Positions 31,073 through 39,423 of a stretch of 64,000 nt of DNA are shown here, one piece after another. The position numbers and the translations under genes are program-made. This stretch comes from SHLQ01 sp033344795 (GTDB taxonomy: Bacteria > Actinomycetota > Acidimicrobiia > Acidimicrobiales > SHLQ01), in contig JAWPMS010000001.1 of the NCBI GenBank assembly GCA_033344795.1, positions 1,116,001-1,180,000 on the forward strand, in the 5' to 3' direction. The notes below the pieces were generated by a model that worked only from the letters and a program-made list of their open reading frames with translations, was not told where the DNA came from and did no database searches. Every line of letters starts with the position of its first letter. Within the stretch, counting starts at the first letter, position 1.

Positions 31073-31543
31073 ATGACCGAAACGAACTTTGCCCTCACCC
31101 CCATCGATGACGAGACCGCCGCCATGCTTCGAGAACGAGGCGGGCCGACGTATGTGGCCGATGAGTTCCCCGGCTATCCGTGCCGTCAGTGTCTGTGTGA
31201 TGCAGAAATCGGCGAGCAACTCGTGCTCGTTTCCCACGACCCTTTCGGGAAGTCTTCGGAATATCGCTCTGCCAGCCCGATCTTCTTGCACACCACGCCT
31301 TGCCGGCCGCCCAAACAGGCCGAAGGCGAACTCCCTATTCAGCTCACTCGGCGACAGCTGTCGGTTCGGTCTTTCGACGAGGACGAGATGATGCTCACCG
31401 CCGAGGTCATCGATGGGATCGTGCTCCGCGACACACTCAATAGATTCTTCGCCGACGAGCAAGCGCGCAGGATCCATGTGCACAACGCGAGCCGAGGATG
31501 CTGGGCAGTCGCCGTCGATCGTCCTCGATCTAACGCAGCGTGA
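31073..31543 (+). CDS. DUF1203 domain protein
   Basis: 156 aa from ATG 31073. Matches DUF1203 by YPCRQCLCDAEIGEQLVLVSHDP, EYRSASPIFLHTTPCRPP and the C-terminal HVHNASRGCWAVAVDRPR. The two Cys of the first motif and the Cys after TTP may bind metal; function is not established in this family. Oriented with, but not overlapping, the response-regulator gene (101 bases away). Confidence 0.85.
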   Translation: MTETNFALTPIDDETAAMLRERGGPTYVADEFPGYPCRQCLCDAEIGEQLVLVSHDPFGKSSEYRSASPIFLHTTPCRPPKQAEGELPIQLTRRQLSVRSFDEDEMMLTAEVIDGIVLRDTLNRFFADEQARRIHVHNASRGCWAVAVDRPRSNAA

Positions 31544-31597
31544 ATAGCGCCTCCCACCATCGGATCGAGTGAGTACGACCCTCTGATGTTGCTTGGT

Positions 31598-32407
31598 TCA
31601 TGGTGTGAACAGACCTTCGAGTGCGTAGTAGTCGATGGCCGAAGCTGCCGAGTGAAGCGTGCCTGCCTCGAGCAATTCCCTCGCCGGCTCGATCGCGGCG
31701 CCGTAGGCCACCTGCGCGAGGAGCGAGCCGACGCTCACCCGACTCACCCCGACCTCTGACAGCTCGTCGATCGACGGTTTGATCGACATCTCCAGTCCGA
31801 CACTCACCGGAGCCTCCACCGCTTCACACACCGCGCCGATGTCCCGCAGCGACTCGAGCCCCGGAGCAAAGAGCACGTCAGCGCCGACCGATTCGTAGGC
31901 CTGCAACAGAGAAATGACCTCATCAAGTGACTGTTCGGTCCACAACAGGCTGTCGCATCGAGCGGTCACGACGAAGTCATGATCGAGGCTGCGAGCAGCC
32001 TCGATGGCCGCAGCGATTCGTTCGACTGCAAGATTGCGCGGGTACATCGGTTCGTCCGACCGACCCGTGTAGTCCTCGATCGAGCAGCCGGCCAGGCCCG
32101 TGAGCGCAGCGCGACGGACAGCATCGGCGACCTCCTCAGGCGAGTCTCCAAATCCTCGTTCCAAGTCACCCGAGATCGGCACCGTCGTCGCAGCCGCGAG
32201 AGACGAACAATGTTCCAACGTCTCTTCGGGAGAGACCTGTCCATCGCTCTTTCCGAGACCGAACGCCATCCCCGCACTCGTCGTTGCGAGCGCCTCGAAA
32301 CCGAGGCGCTCGAAGATGACGGCAGATCCGAGATCCCAGGGATTGGGAACGATGAGCGGCCTCGACCCGTGATGGAGTTCTCGAAAGTGCGTTCCCAAAT
32401 CTGTCAT
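31598..32407 (-). CDS. Isocitrate lyase / PEP mutase-family protein
   Basis: 269 aa from ATG 32407. TIM-barrel of the PEP mutase/isocitrate lyase superfamily: VPNPWDLGSAVIFERLGFEA, TTSAGMAFGLGKSDG, ISGDLERGFGDSPEEVADAV, CSIEDYTGRSDEPMY and FVVTARCDSLLW. The ISGDLERGFG region corresponds to the metal-binding D-x-D/E-GYG loop, here D-x-E-x-GFG. Probably an oxaloacetate decarboxylase or methylisocitrate-lyase-like enzyme; substrate undecided. Confidence 0.86.
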   Translation of the reverse strand: MTDLGTHFRELHHGSRPLIVPNPWDLGSAVIFERLGFEALATTSAGMAFGLGKSDGQVSPEETLEHCSSLAAATTVPISGDLERGFGDSPEEVADAVRRAALTGLAGCSIEDYTGRSDEPMYPRNLAVERIAAAIEAARSLDHDFVVTARCDSLLWTEQSLDEVISLLQAYESVGADVLFAPGLESLRDIGAVCEAVEAPVSVGLEMSIKPSIDELSEVGVSRVSVGSLLAQVAYGAAIEPARELLEAGTLHSAASAIDYYALEGLFTP

Positions 32408-32448
32408 GGCGCACATCCTGACAGACGACGTTGTTGGCCAACGATCGA

Positions 32449-33102
32449 TCAGGCGAGCTCCAACGCATCGAGCCATTCGCCCCAGTAGAACTTCCACTCG
32501 GCGACATCGTCGAAGTCGGGCAACCGCGAGTGCTCGATAGCGACTCGCGTTCGGTCATCAGGCTTGGGTTCGAGCGATATCAGCGCGACCCCAGGCCCGA
32601 CACCGAGACGGATCGACTTCGAGGATGGCTTCGAGCGCAGCTCAGTCGGCTCGCCCCCAAACAAGTCGGCGCGGTCATCGTCGTTGAACAACATGTTTCG
32701 CAGCACTTCAGCGTCGATGGCGACGGTCTTTGACCTACTGGCGGTGAAGGTGCCGTCAGGGCGCTGATGTGGAAGACGGAGACCGGTGATGCGCTCGTAC
32801 CCACCGGTCACCGTCTGGGCCCACCACGGATCTACCTTCACGTCGTCTACGAGATAGGCGGCGATCGCGGTGTGCCCACCGACGCGACCCGGCCACGAGT
32901 CGATCAGATCACACCAGTCATCCCACCCTCGGCCCGTTGCCGTGAGGAGAGCGTCATCGCTGACCTCGGGTTGGGATACCCACACACGCCCCCGAGCGGT
33001 AGCGGATTGGTCGATCAGGGCTTGACGAGCGGCCATGTATCGCTCGCCAGTGGTCGCCATGCGCTGACGAATGCGTTGCTTGAAGCTCTCTTGTTTGGAC
33101 AT
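32449..33102 (-). CDS. DUF4287-like plus SRPBCC/AHSA1-like protein
   Basis: 217 aa from ATG 33102 (MSKQESFKQRIRQRMATTGE). A middle part with GWDDWCDLIDSWPGRVGGHT, DPWWAQTVTGGYERITGLR and DGTFTASRSKTVAI matches proteins with a DUF4287-type helix module containing the WW...V...YE signature. The C-terminus (VALISLEPKPDDRTRVAIEHSRLPDFD, then EWKFYWGEWLDALE) looks like the end of an AHSA1/SRPBCC lipid-binding-fold domain. Role unknown. Confidence 0.7.
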   Translation of the reverse strand: MSKQESFKQRIRQRMATTGERYMAARQALIDQSATARGRVWVSQPEVSDDALLTATGRGWDDWCDLIDSWPGRVGGHTAIAAYLVDDVKVDPWWAQTVTGGYERITGLRLPHQRPDGTFTASRSKTVAIDAEVLRNMLFNDDDRADLFGGEPTELRSKPSSKSIRLGVGPGVALISLEPKPDDRTRVAIEHSRLPDFDDVAEWKFYWGEWLDALELA

Positions 33103-33352
33103 CTCCACTGCTTTCAGTGCCACTCGAGCATGCAAACCGACAACCCACGCTCGTCAGCCCACAAGCCACGGGCACAACAGTCGAAACGTTCAAATCACCG
33201 TGCCGAGCACTCGAGGTCCCCTTTGCCTTCCAGAGCCGGCCGCGTGGGTGCCGGGAGAAGGTTTGGCGTGACATGCCGCCGAGCTACACAGTAGCGCTGG
33301 AGCGGTCGTCGCAGCAATCGATCTTCGTTCCTCCGCATGCCAGAATTGAACC

Positions 33353-34537
33353 ATGGCTACAGACGTGAGACGGGGCTGGTTTGCGAGCGTTCCTCCAAAT
33401 GGATTTCAGAACCGTCCAGATCGAGTCGAGTCGAACAACAACGTCCTCGGGCTCGACACACCCGAACCCGACATCGAGATCGAGACCTCACCAGAACATC
33501 GCAATCTGACAGCAGGTGATCCACACTGCGCCGATTGGGAACGGCGAGCCGATCATCCGGGCGTGTTGGCGCTTCGGGAAGAGCTCCGCGCCCACAACGG
33601 GATTCCAGACCTCGAGATCATCTCGCCCCACGAGGTCGATCGAGCGGTCGAGCTCTTTCATCGCGATGGATTCGTGGTCGTTCGCGACGCGCTGACAGGC
33701 GATCGATACACCGCACTGCAAGACGCAGCCGACGCCGTCGTCGACGAGATTCTTGCCGGTGACCCCGATGCGTCCATCGGCGGTGGCGCAGGCGGTCTTC
33801 CGCATCGGTACTCGTTCGGCATGACCTCGGCGTCACGCCACCGACTCCATCATCGCGAATGGGTCGACCTGATCGATCTCCCGACCACCACACCGATCCT
33901 CACCGCCATCTTCGGTTCGGCGAACTACGTCGTCGGAGGTGGCGGAGGCGACCTCGCCCTCCCCGGTGCGATCGAATATCAGGGCCTGCACTCCGACAAC
34001 GTATGGGCCGAACCGTTCGACCCCGTGGGTGGCATCACCACACGCGACATGCCGGTACCGGTCGTGACGATCAACTTCCCCACGACCGATCTGACATGGG
34101 AGAACGGACCCATCCGACAGATCCCGGGCACGCAACGTTCGACCGCTCCAATTCCTTCGCTCGCCGACGAACCTGCCTCCATGCGGCACAGCACCTTGTG
34201 CCCGGTGCCCGGTGGGGCAGCGATCATTCGGGACAACCGGGCATGGCACGGCGGCACACCGAACCTGTCGTCCGACGTACGGGCAATGCCAAACATCGAA
34301 TACTGGGCACCATGGTTTCGAAGCGAAGGAATCAACCGGTGTATGCCCCACGATCTGTGGGTTTCGCTGTCCGAACACGCCCAGCGCATCTCTCGGTACG
34401 TGGTCTGCGACCCCGGCGAACCCGTCGTCGGGGCGGGGTTCACCCATCCCCGAGCGAAGGACCGCGAAGCGTTCATCGCGCAGCAACTGCAGTCGATGGG
34501 GCCCGACGCCGAACTTCACTGGCGCACCCGCCGTTAA
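33353..34537 (+). CDS. Phytanoyl-CoA dioxygenase (PhyH) family protein
   Basis: 394 aa Fe(II)/2-oxoglutarate oxygenase. HxD iron ligands in YQGLHSDNVW and the distal His with 2OG-binding Arg in DNRAWHGGTPNLSSDVRAM; the N-terminal ELFHRDGFVVVRDALTGD is typical of PhyH. An unusually long start (residues 1-90) precedes the oxygenase fold. Possible substrates range from fatty acyl groups to secondary metabolites. It is followed after 68 bases by a KAS III gene, which suggests a role in acyl or natural-product chemistry. Confidence 0.85.
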   Translation: MATDVRRGWFASVPPNGFQNRPDRVESNNNVLGLDTPEPDIEIETSPEHRNLTAGDPHCADWERRADHPGVLALREELRAHNGIPDLEIISPHEVDRAVELFHRDGFVVVRDALTGDRYTALQDAADAVVDEILAGDPDASIGGGAGGLPHRYSFGMTSASRHRLHHREWVDLIDLPTTTPILTAIFGSANYVVGGGGGDLALPGAIEYQGLHSDNVWAEPFDPVGGITTRDMPVPVVTINFPTTDLTWENGPIRQIPGTQRSTAPIPSLADEPASMRHSTLCPVPGGAAIIRDNRAWHGGTPNLSSDVRAMPNIEYWAPWFRSEGINRCMPHDLWVSLSEHAQRISRYVVCDPGEPVVGAGFTHPRAKDREAFIAQQLQSMGPDAELHWRTRR

Positions 34538-34605
34538 ACGCCTTCACGAACAAGGGTGATGATCTAGTCATCCCCAGATTTTGGGGCACGGCTAGGTTGA
34601 CGCAC

Positions 34606-35661
34606 GTGGGAAGCATCATCATCGGCAGCGGTATGGCGGTTCCAGATCACGTCGTGACCAACCTCGATCTCGAGAAGATCATGGACACGACGGACGAGTG
34701 GATTCGCACACGCAGCGGTGTCGAGCAACGCCACCTTGCCGAACCGGGCGTTGGATCATCACAACTCGGAGCTGAAGCCGTGACACGCGCATTGGCCGAC
34801 GCCGATGTCGACCCAGCTGACGTCGACCTGCTCGTATCGGCGACGATGACCCCCGATCACTTCGCTCCCGGCAATGCCCCGCTCATTCAGGACAAAGCCG
34901 GCCTCCGGCACATCGCCTCCTACGAGATCCGCCAACAGTGCGGAGGCTTTCTCTACGGACTCGACCTCGCAGACGCAATGCTTGCGAGCGGCCGAGCGAT
35001 AACAGCGGTCGTGGTCGGCGCCGAAGTTCATTCCGGATACATGCCCTATGGCGCATCATTCGACATCCTCCGAGGAACGAGCACGTCCGAACCAACCCCC
35101 CACGACTACGAAGAAGCAACTGCAGCTCGCGCCTGGGCCGTGTTGTTCGGCGACGGTGCGGGAGCGTGCGTGATGCGTCGTGACGAACGACCCGACGTCG
35201 GCTTCTTGGCGACCGCTCTCCATTCCGACGGCGGCAACTTCGATCTGATTCATGTTCCGGGGATGGGATTCGTGAACCAGCCCTACATCGACGCAGAACA
35301 GTTGGAAGCGAAACAACACTGGCCGCAGATGAATGGGATGGAGCTGTTCCGCCAAGCCGTTCGTTCGATGCCGTCCGCAGTCCACACCGTGCTCGATCGG
35401 TGTGACATGACCATCGATGACGTCGAGCTGATCGTGGCTCATCAGGCCAACGATCGGATCCTCGAAGGAATCCGCAAACAGCTCGGCGTGACTGCCAAGA
35501 CCCTTCCGTCGAACATCGCCAAGTACGGCAACACGACGGCCGGAACGTTGCCGATTCTCTTTCACGAGAAACGTTCGGCGCTGTCGAGCGGCGACATCGT
35601 TTGTTTCACCGCGTTTGGTGCCGGTGCGCACTGGGGCGCCGCGCTCTACCGCACGCCATAG
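34606..35661 (+). CDS. 3-oxoacyl-ACP synthase III-type (KAS III/FabH-like) enzyme
   Basis: 351 aa from GTG 34606 (IIIGSGMAVPDHVVTN); a long open frame continues upstream but only as a shadow of PhyH. The catalytic triad is intact: Cys112 in EIRQQCGGFLYGL, His in VAHQANDRILEGI and Asn in KYGNTTAGT. Condensation enzyme of the thiolase fold. The active-site context RQQCGG is unlike the typical housekeeping ACAGF/ACSGF of FabH, so a specialised starter or ester-forming role, coupled with the upstream oxygenase, is plausible. Confidence 0.87.
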   Translation: MGSIIIGSGMAVPDHVVTNLDLEKIMDTTDEWIRTRSGVEQRHLAEPGVGSSQLGAEAVTRALADADVDPADVDLLVSATMTPDHFAPGNAPLIQDKAGLRHIASYEIRQQCGGFLYGLDLADAMLASGRAITAVVVGAEVHSGYMPYGASFDILRGTSTSEPTPHDYEEATAARAWAVLFGDGAGACVMRRDERPDVGFLATALHSDGGNFDLIHVPGMGFVNQPYIDAEQLEAKQHWPQMNGMELFRQAVRSMPSAVHTVLDRCDMTIDDVELIVAHQANDRILEGIRKQLGVTAKTLPSNIAKYGNTTAGTLPILFHEKRSALSSGDIVCFTAFGAGAHWGAALYRTP

Positions 35662-35704
35662 ACGTCCGCTTCAAGCCGACAGTCGACCGCCTACGCTCGG
35701 CTCC

Positions 35705-36214
35705 ATGGAACGCATCAAACCAGAACGGCATGGTGAGGAACGAACCATGCTTCGAGCCATGCTCAATTTTCAGCGCGCCGAGTTCCTCTCGAAACTCGAT
35801 GGCCTCGAGACGACCCAGCTCCGACTGAGCCTTCCACCGTCAGATCTCACTCTCGCCGGGCTCACGAAACACCTGGCACTCGTCGAGGACAGCTGGTACC
35901 AAAACCGATTCGCTGGTGAGCCGCTGGTGGAGCCGTGGGCATCGGCGCCGTTCGATGATGACTTCGACTGGGAATTCCACAGCGCTGTCGTGGACTCAGG
36001 CGAGCAGCTTCGAACGTTGTACACCGACGCAATCGAACGCAGCAATGCCATCTATGACGCTGCCGACGCGCTCGATCAGCTGAACCACTCCGGCGGCGAT
36101 GTTGAGCCCTTCAGCCTCCGTTGGGTGACGCTGCACATGATCGAGGAAACGGCGCGACACGCTGGCCATGCCGATCTCATCCGACAATCGATCGACGGGT
36201 CTACGAGCGACTGA
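35705..36214 (+). CDS. DinB/DUF664-family protein
   Basis: 169 aa from ATG 35705. Four-helix DinB-type protein: NFQRAEFLSKLDGLETTQLR, PSDLTLAGLTKHLALVEDSW and the C-terminal metal-ligand-like motif WVTLHMIEETARHAGHADLIR. The three His residues (one in KHL, two in the HMIEETARHAGH helix) fit the DUF664 mycothiol-dependent transferase metal site. Probably handles a mycothiol-conjugated substrate. Confidence 0.84.
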   Translation: MERIKPERHGEERTMLRAMLNFQRAEFLSKLDGLETTQLRLSLPPSDLTLAGLTKHLALVEDSWYQNRFAGEPLVEPWASAPFDDDFDWEFHSAVVDSGEQLRTLYTDAIERSNAIYDAADALDQLNHSGGDVEPFSLRWVTLHMIEETARHAGHADLIRQSIDGSTSD

Positions 36215-36230
36215 GTCGTTCGGCTCGCAC

Positions 36231-37145
36231 TCACACGGCGATGATCGCTTCGGCCAACACTCCCCCGACGACGGCCACACCGAAGACGTAGACGAAGAAG
36301 ATCGCGATCACCCGTGGCATCGCCATCTTCGAGAGGATCACGAATTCGGGAAGGTTCGCTGCTGCCCCGGCGATGGTCAGTGCGACGATTGCACCGACCC
36401 CCACACCCGAGCCACGCAGAGAATCCGCGATCGGCACGAAGACACTTGTGCTGACATAGAGGGGTGTACCGAGCGCAGCTGCGATCGGTATCGCCAAGCT
36501 CGGTTGGGCTCCCGTGAGTTGAGCCATGACCTCGGCCGGCACCAGGGTCTCGATGGCTAAGGACAAGGCGATACCCACGAGCAGCAGGGGTGCCATGGTC
36601 CGAAGCAGACCAACCGCCTGCGAAGCAGCGACCCGCGATTCTGCACGAAGACCAGACCAGTCGATCGTCGCATCGTCGGAGCACGAGGTTTCACATGTTT
36701 GGGCTTCGGCTTGGTTCGCTCCCGTGTCGACCGACTTCATGTATCGGTCGATTCCGACAGCCTCCGCGGTCAGCGCGAGACCCAGCGCGGCCACGAAGGC
36801 CACCGCCGCATACAGCACCGCCGCCTCGATACCCACGATCAGGACCAACGCGCCGAACAAGACGGGGTCCAGTACCGGAGCGGCGACGATGAACGCCACG
36901 TATCCAGCGGGCGGCACCCCAGCTTGACGGAGACCGAGCAACATCGGGATGGCGGTGAATGTGCAGAAGGGCGTGACGAACCCGATTGCGATTCCCTTCA
37001 ACGCAGCGATGAGCGGAGGACCGCCCATCCAGGCCCGCAGTCGGTCGCCGCCCAGTCGCCGCTGGAAGAGCTGAACGAGGAACGTGACCGAGAAGAAGAG
37101 CACGGTCAGCTCCACGACGAGCCAGATGGTTTCGGATGCATTCAT
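36231..37145 (-). CDS. Permease of the ArsP/DUF318 family
   Basis: 304 aa with about eight membrane helices. The family-defining motif FVTPFCTFTAIPMLLGL lies at about 55-75 and GTPLYVSTSVFVPIADSL at about 225-245, as in ArsP-type efflux permeases. A hydrophilic loop contains two Cys (TCETSCSDD), which may bind metal or arsenical. Divergent from an ArsR regulator with an inverted repeat over its start, so arsenical or metal-responsive efflux is likely; the exact substrate is not decided. Confidence 0.84.
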   Translation of the reverse strand: MNASETIWLVVELTVLFFSVTFLVQLFQRRLGGDRLRAWMGGPPLIAALKGIAIGFVTPFCTFTAIPMLLGLRQAGVPPAGYVAFIVAAPVLDPVLFGALVLIVGIEAAVLYAAVAFVAALGLALTAEAVGIDRYMKSVDTGANQAEAQTCETSCSDDATIDWSGLRAESRVAASQAVGLLRTMAPLLLVGIALSLAIETLVPAEVMAQLTGAQPSLAIPIAAALGTPLYVSTSVFVPIADSLRGSGVGVGAIVALTIAGAAANLPEFVILSKMAMPRVIAIFFVYVFGVAVVGGVLAEAIIAV

Positions 37146-37169
37146 CGTTCATCGACGATAAACGATGAA
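37141..37169. promoter_or_regulatory. ArsR-type operator overlapping the permease start
   Basis: TTCATCGTT (37141-37149) and AACGATGAA (37161-37169), perfect 9-bp arms with an 11-base spacer. The left arm covers the permease ATG; the right arm is 41 bases before the ArsR start. Confidence 0.65.
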
Positions 37170-37210
37170 TGACTGGGCCGCAAGGCCACGTCCCAGGTAT
37201 TCTTGGGTCG

Positions 37211-37513
37211 ATGGCTGATCCGCGAGACGAAGACTTCGCCGAATGGGCGCTGTGGTTCAAATGTCTTGCCGATCCCACACGTCTTCGCATCCTCCGATTC
37301 GTGGCTACACAACCAGAGGCCGTCACGGTCGGTCAGATCGTCGAAGCGGTCGGCATGAGCCAGTCCACGGTCTCTCGTCATCTTCAGATCCTCGGCGAAC
37401 AACGATTCGTCTTCGCCGAGCCCGATGGTGTGCGCACACTGATACGCGCGAATGAGAAGTGCATGACGGAGCTGCCAAAGGCCGCGGAGGCAGTCATGGG
37501 CCAGCGCAGCTAG
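37211..37513 (+). CDS. ArsR-family regulator
   Basis: 100 aa winged-helix repressor from ATG 37211: LADPTRLRILRFVATQPE, VGMSQSTVSRHLQILGEQ and VFAEPDGVRTLIR. A Cys lies in the first helix (FKCLADPTR) and one near the C-terminus (NEKCMTEL), not the classical ELCVCDL metal site, so the inducer may be different from arsenite or bound through other Cys. It probably represses the divergent permease. Confidence 0.9.
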   Translation: MADPRDEDFAEWALWFKCLADPTRLRILRFVATQPEAVTVGQIVEAVGMSQSTVSRHLQILGEQRFVFAEPDGVRTLIRANEKCMTELPKAAEAVMGQRS

Positions 37514-37577
37514 CCAATAGTGCGTGCCGACCGATATCGGTTCGCGGTGGCGAAACCGATATCCTTTCCATTCACCT

Positions 37578-37669
37578 GGAGAGGTGGCCGAGTCTGGTCG
37601 AAGGCGCTCCCCTGCTAAGGGAGTTCGGGGTTTATAGCCTCGACGTGGGTTCAAATCCCACCCTCTCCG
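37578..37669 (+). tRNA. tRNA-Ser (anticodon GCT)
   Basis: Class II tRNA: acceptor GGAGAGG/CCTCTCC, anticodon stem CTCCC/GGGAG around CTGCTAA (anticodon GCT), long variable arm, T-arm GTGGG-TTCAAAT-CCCAC. Discriminator G; CCA not encoded. Followed by an intrinsic terminator. Confidence 0.95.
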
Positions 37670-37673
37670 CACT

Positions 37674-37717
37674 GAAAGCCCCGGGAACTTCGCGGTTTCC
37701 GGGGCTTCTCTCGTTTT
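37674..37717 (+). terminator. Intrinsic terminator of tRNA-Ser
   Basis: AAGCCCCGGGAA/TTTCCGGGGCTT stem around CTTCGCGG, then CTCTCGTTTT. It stands between the tRNA and the convergent SulP gene. Confidence 0.85.
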
Positions 37718-37732
37718 GCACCCGGCCAGCTC

Positions 37733-39316
37733 TCAGACGACGGTGAGGTCGAAGTTCTCCAGAATTGGAACGCCCCCGTCAGGTGCATTCGTGACGCGAT
37801 ATTCTCGGCCATCACGAGTGGCTTGAGCCTGCCCGGCCGCAACAGCGTCGGCGATCGCCGCGTCGATCGCGGTACTTCGATCCAGACTCACGGTGACCAT
37901 TCCAGATCCGGAGTCATTCGCAATCTCCTCTCGCAACGCCGCCTTGAGCTTGGAGTTCGTCGCGATCCACAGCAACCCACGCGGGCGCAGATGCAGCTCA
38001 CCATCGGCGGTCGAGTCGACATCGAGGTGGAAGGGTCGAAAGAAGTGAAGTGCCGCGGTGAAGGCGACACCAAGGAGCACCGCGTACTGCACGTTCGGGG
38101 GCGTGAGCAGCGTCGCCACGAACGTGATCCAGGCCAGTCCGGCCTGCCAGGGTGAACGTTTCCACAGTCGCGCGAGGCGCTTGGGTTTCACCAGACTCAG
38201 TACAGCCCCGACTACGATGGCGCCGAGAACCGCATCGGGCAGTCCGTCGAGCAAGCCCGCAAATGGAAGAAAGGCGAGCACGACCAAACCGGTGATCGCA
38301 CCGCTCGCACGCGTCTCCGCCCCGGCGAACCGGTTGACCGAACTGCGAGAGAACGAACCTCCGACGGGATACGCACCGGTCAAACCGGCGACAGTATTTG
38401 CCAGACCAGATGCGAAGAATTCGCGAGAGGACGACCAACGCGTCTGATCTTCGTTCGCGAACGTTCGAGCGATAGACGCTGGTTCGGCAAACCCCACCAA
38501 CGCGATCACCAGGCCGCCGGTGATGAGCGACCCCGTACTGGACCACGGCAGGTCGAGGCTCCACGTCGGGAGCCCGGCTTCGACATCGGGAATCACGGCA
38601 CCGTCGTAGTCGAAGCTTCTCGAATAGACGAGGGCCACCACGACTGCAACCAGTACTCCCGGGAACAGACGATGGAGCCTTCGTCCCCGAAGCATCAACA
38701 CCAGGGTCAATGCGCTGATGACCAGCGCCATGAACGTCCACGAGCCTGGATGCACCAGCGCCCAGGCCGAGCGGGCGATCGGGTTGTTCCAAGCAGCAAC
38801 ATCCGAGGGCAAGTCGGCGCCCAACGCTCGGGGAAGCTGAGACGACAAAATGACCAACCCTGCACCTGAAGTAAACCCAATGGTCACGGGTTCAGCCATC
38901 AGATAGACGATCGAGCCGAGGCGGAAGACTCCGATCACCGCCCGCGTCACACCCACAACGATGGCGAGTATCGCCGCAGCCCCGATATACGCCTCGGTTT
39001 CTGGTTCGAGACCAGCGCCAGCCAGAGCGCCCGCTGTCAGAAGGCTCGTGAGCGCCACCGGGCCTGTCTGCAGAAAGGGCGATGACGCAAAAACCGCAAA
39101 GATCAAAAGAGGAAATGCCGAGGCAAACAACCCCACCACTGGCGGCAACCCCGCCAAGTTCGCGTACGCCAGCGACTGCGGGATGAGCACGAGAGCAACA
39201 CTCACGCCACCGACGACATCGCCCAATCCGGGCTTGGGGGGCACTCCAAGGTCCGCGACCTGTCGATCCACTCCCAAACGCCAGCGCTCAGAGAGATCTT
39301 TGACCAGCGACTTCAC
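37733..39316 (-). CDS. SulP-family anion transporter
   Basis: 527 aa from GTG 39316 (the N-terminus is uncertain; the frame is open further upstream). SulP core with about 10-12 helices: GLGDVVGGVSVALVLIPQSLAYANLAGLPP, TSGAGLVILSSQLPRALG, then AYPVGGSFSRSSVNRFAGAE (SulP signature). The C-terminal ~100 aa form only a short, divergent STAS-like domain (LWIATNSKLKAALREEIAND). Possible substrates sulfate, bicarbonate or other anions. Confidence 0.88.
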   Translation of the reverse strand: MKSLVKDLSERWRLGVDRQVADLGVPPKPGLGDVVGGVSVALVLIPQSLAYANLAGLPPVVGLFASAFPLLIFAVFASSPFLQTGPVALTSLLTAGALAGAGLEPETEAYIGAAAILAIVVGVTRAVIGVFRLGSIVYLMAEPVTIGFTSGAGLVILSSQLPRALGADLPSDVAAWNNPIARSAWALVHPGSWTFMALVISALTLVLMLRGRRLHRLFPGVLVAVVVALVYSRSFDYDGAVIPDVEAGLPTWSLDLPWSSTGSLITGGLVIALVGFAEPASIARTFANEDQTRWSSSREFFASGLANTVAGLTGAYPVGGSFSRSSVNRFAGAETRASGAITGLVVLAFLPFAGLLDGLPDAVLGAIVVGAVLSLVKPKRLARLWKRSPWQAGLAWITFVATLLTPPNVQYAVLLGVAFTAALHFFRPFHLDVDSTADGELHLRPRGLLWIATNSKLKAALREEIANDSGSGMVTVSLDRSTAIDAAIADAVAAGQAQATRDGREYRVTNAPDGGVPILENFDLTVV

Positions 39317-39423
39317 TAGTCCAGTAAAGCGAATTTGCACCGCCGGACCTGCATTCACGCCCACCGCCCTGCGAGCACTCTGGTGCTCACTCAGTTGAGC
39401 GATCGGACAGCCCCAGTCATACG

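Noticed and set aside
33859..34605. Upstream extension of the KAS III frame through the PhyH gene
   Set aside because: The extension translates to Arg/Pro-rich shadow sequence of PhyH; KAS III homology begins after GTG 34606.
39330..39421. tRNA-like sequence in the upstream extension of the SulP frame
   Set aside because: Contains GCTC...GAGC and GGTGCAAATTC-like pieces, but the anticodon arm does not form (GAGCAC-CAGA-GTGCTC is a plain hairpin) and the acceptor ends do not pair.
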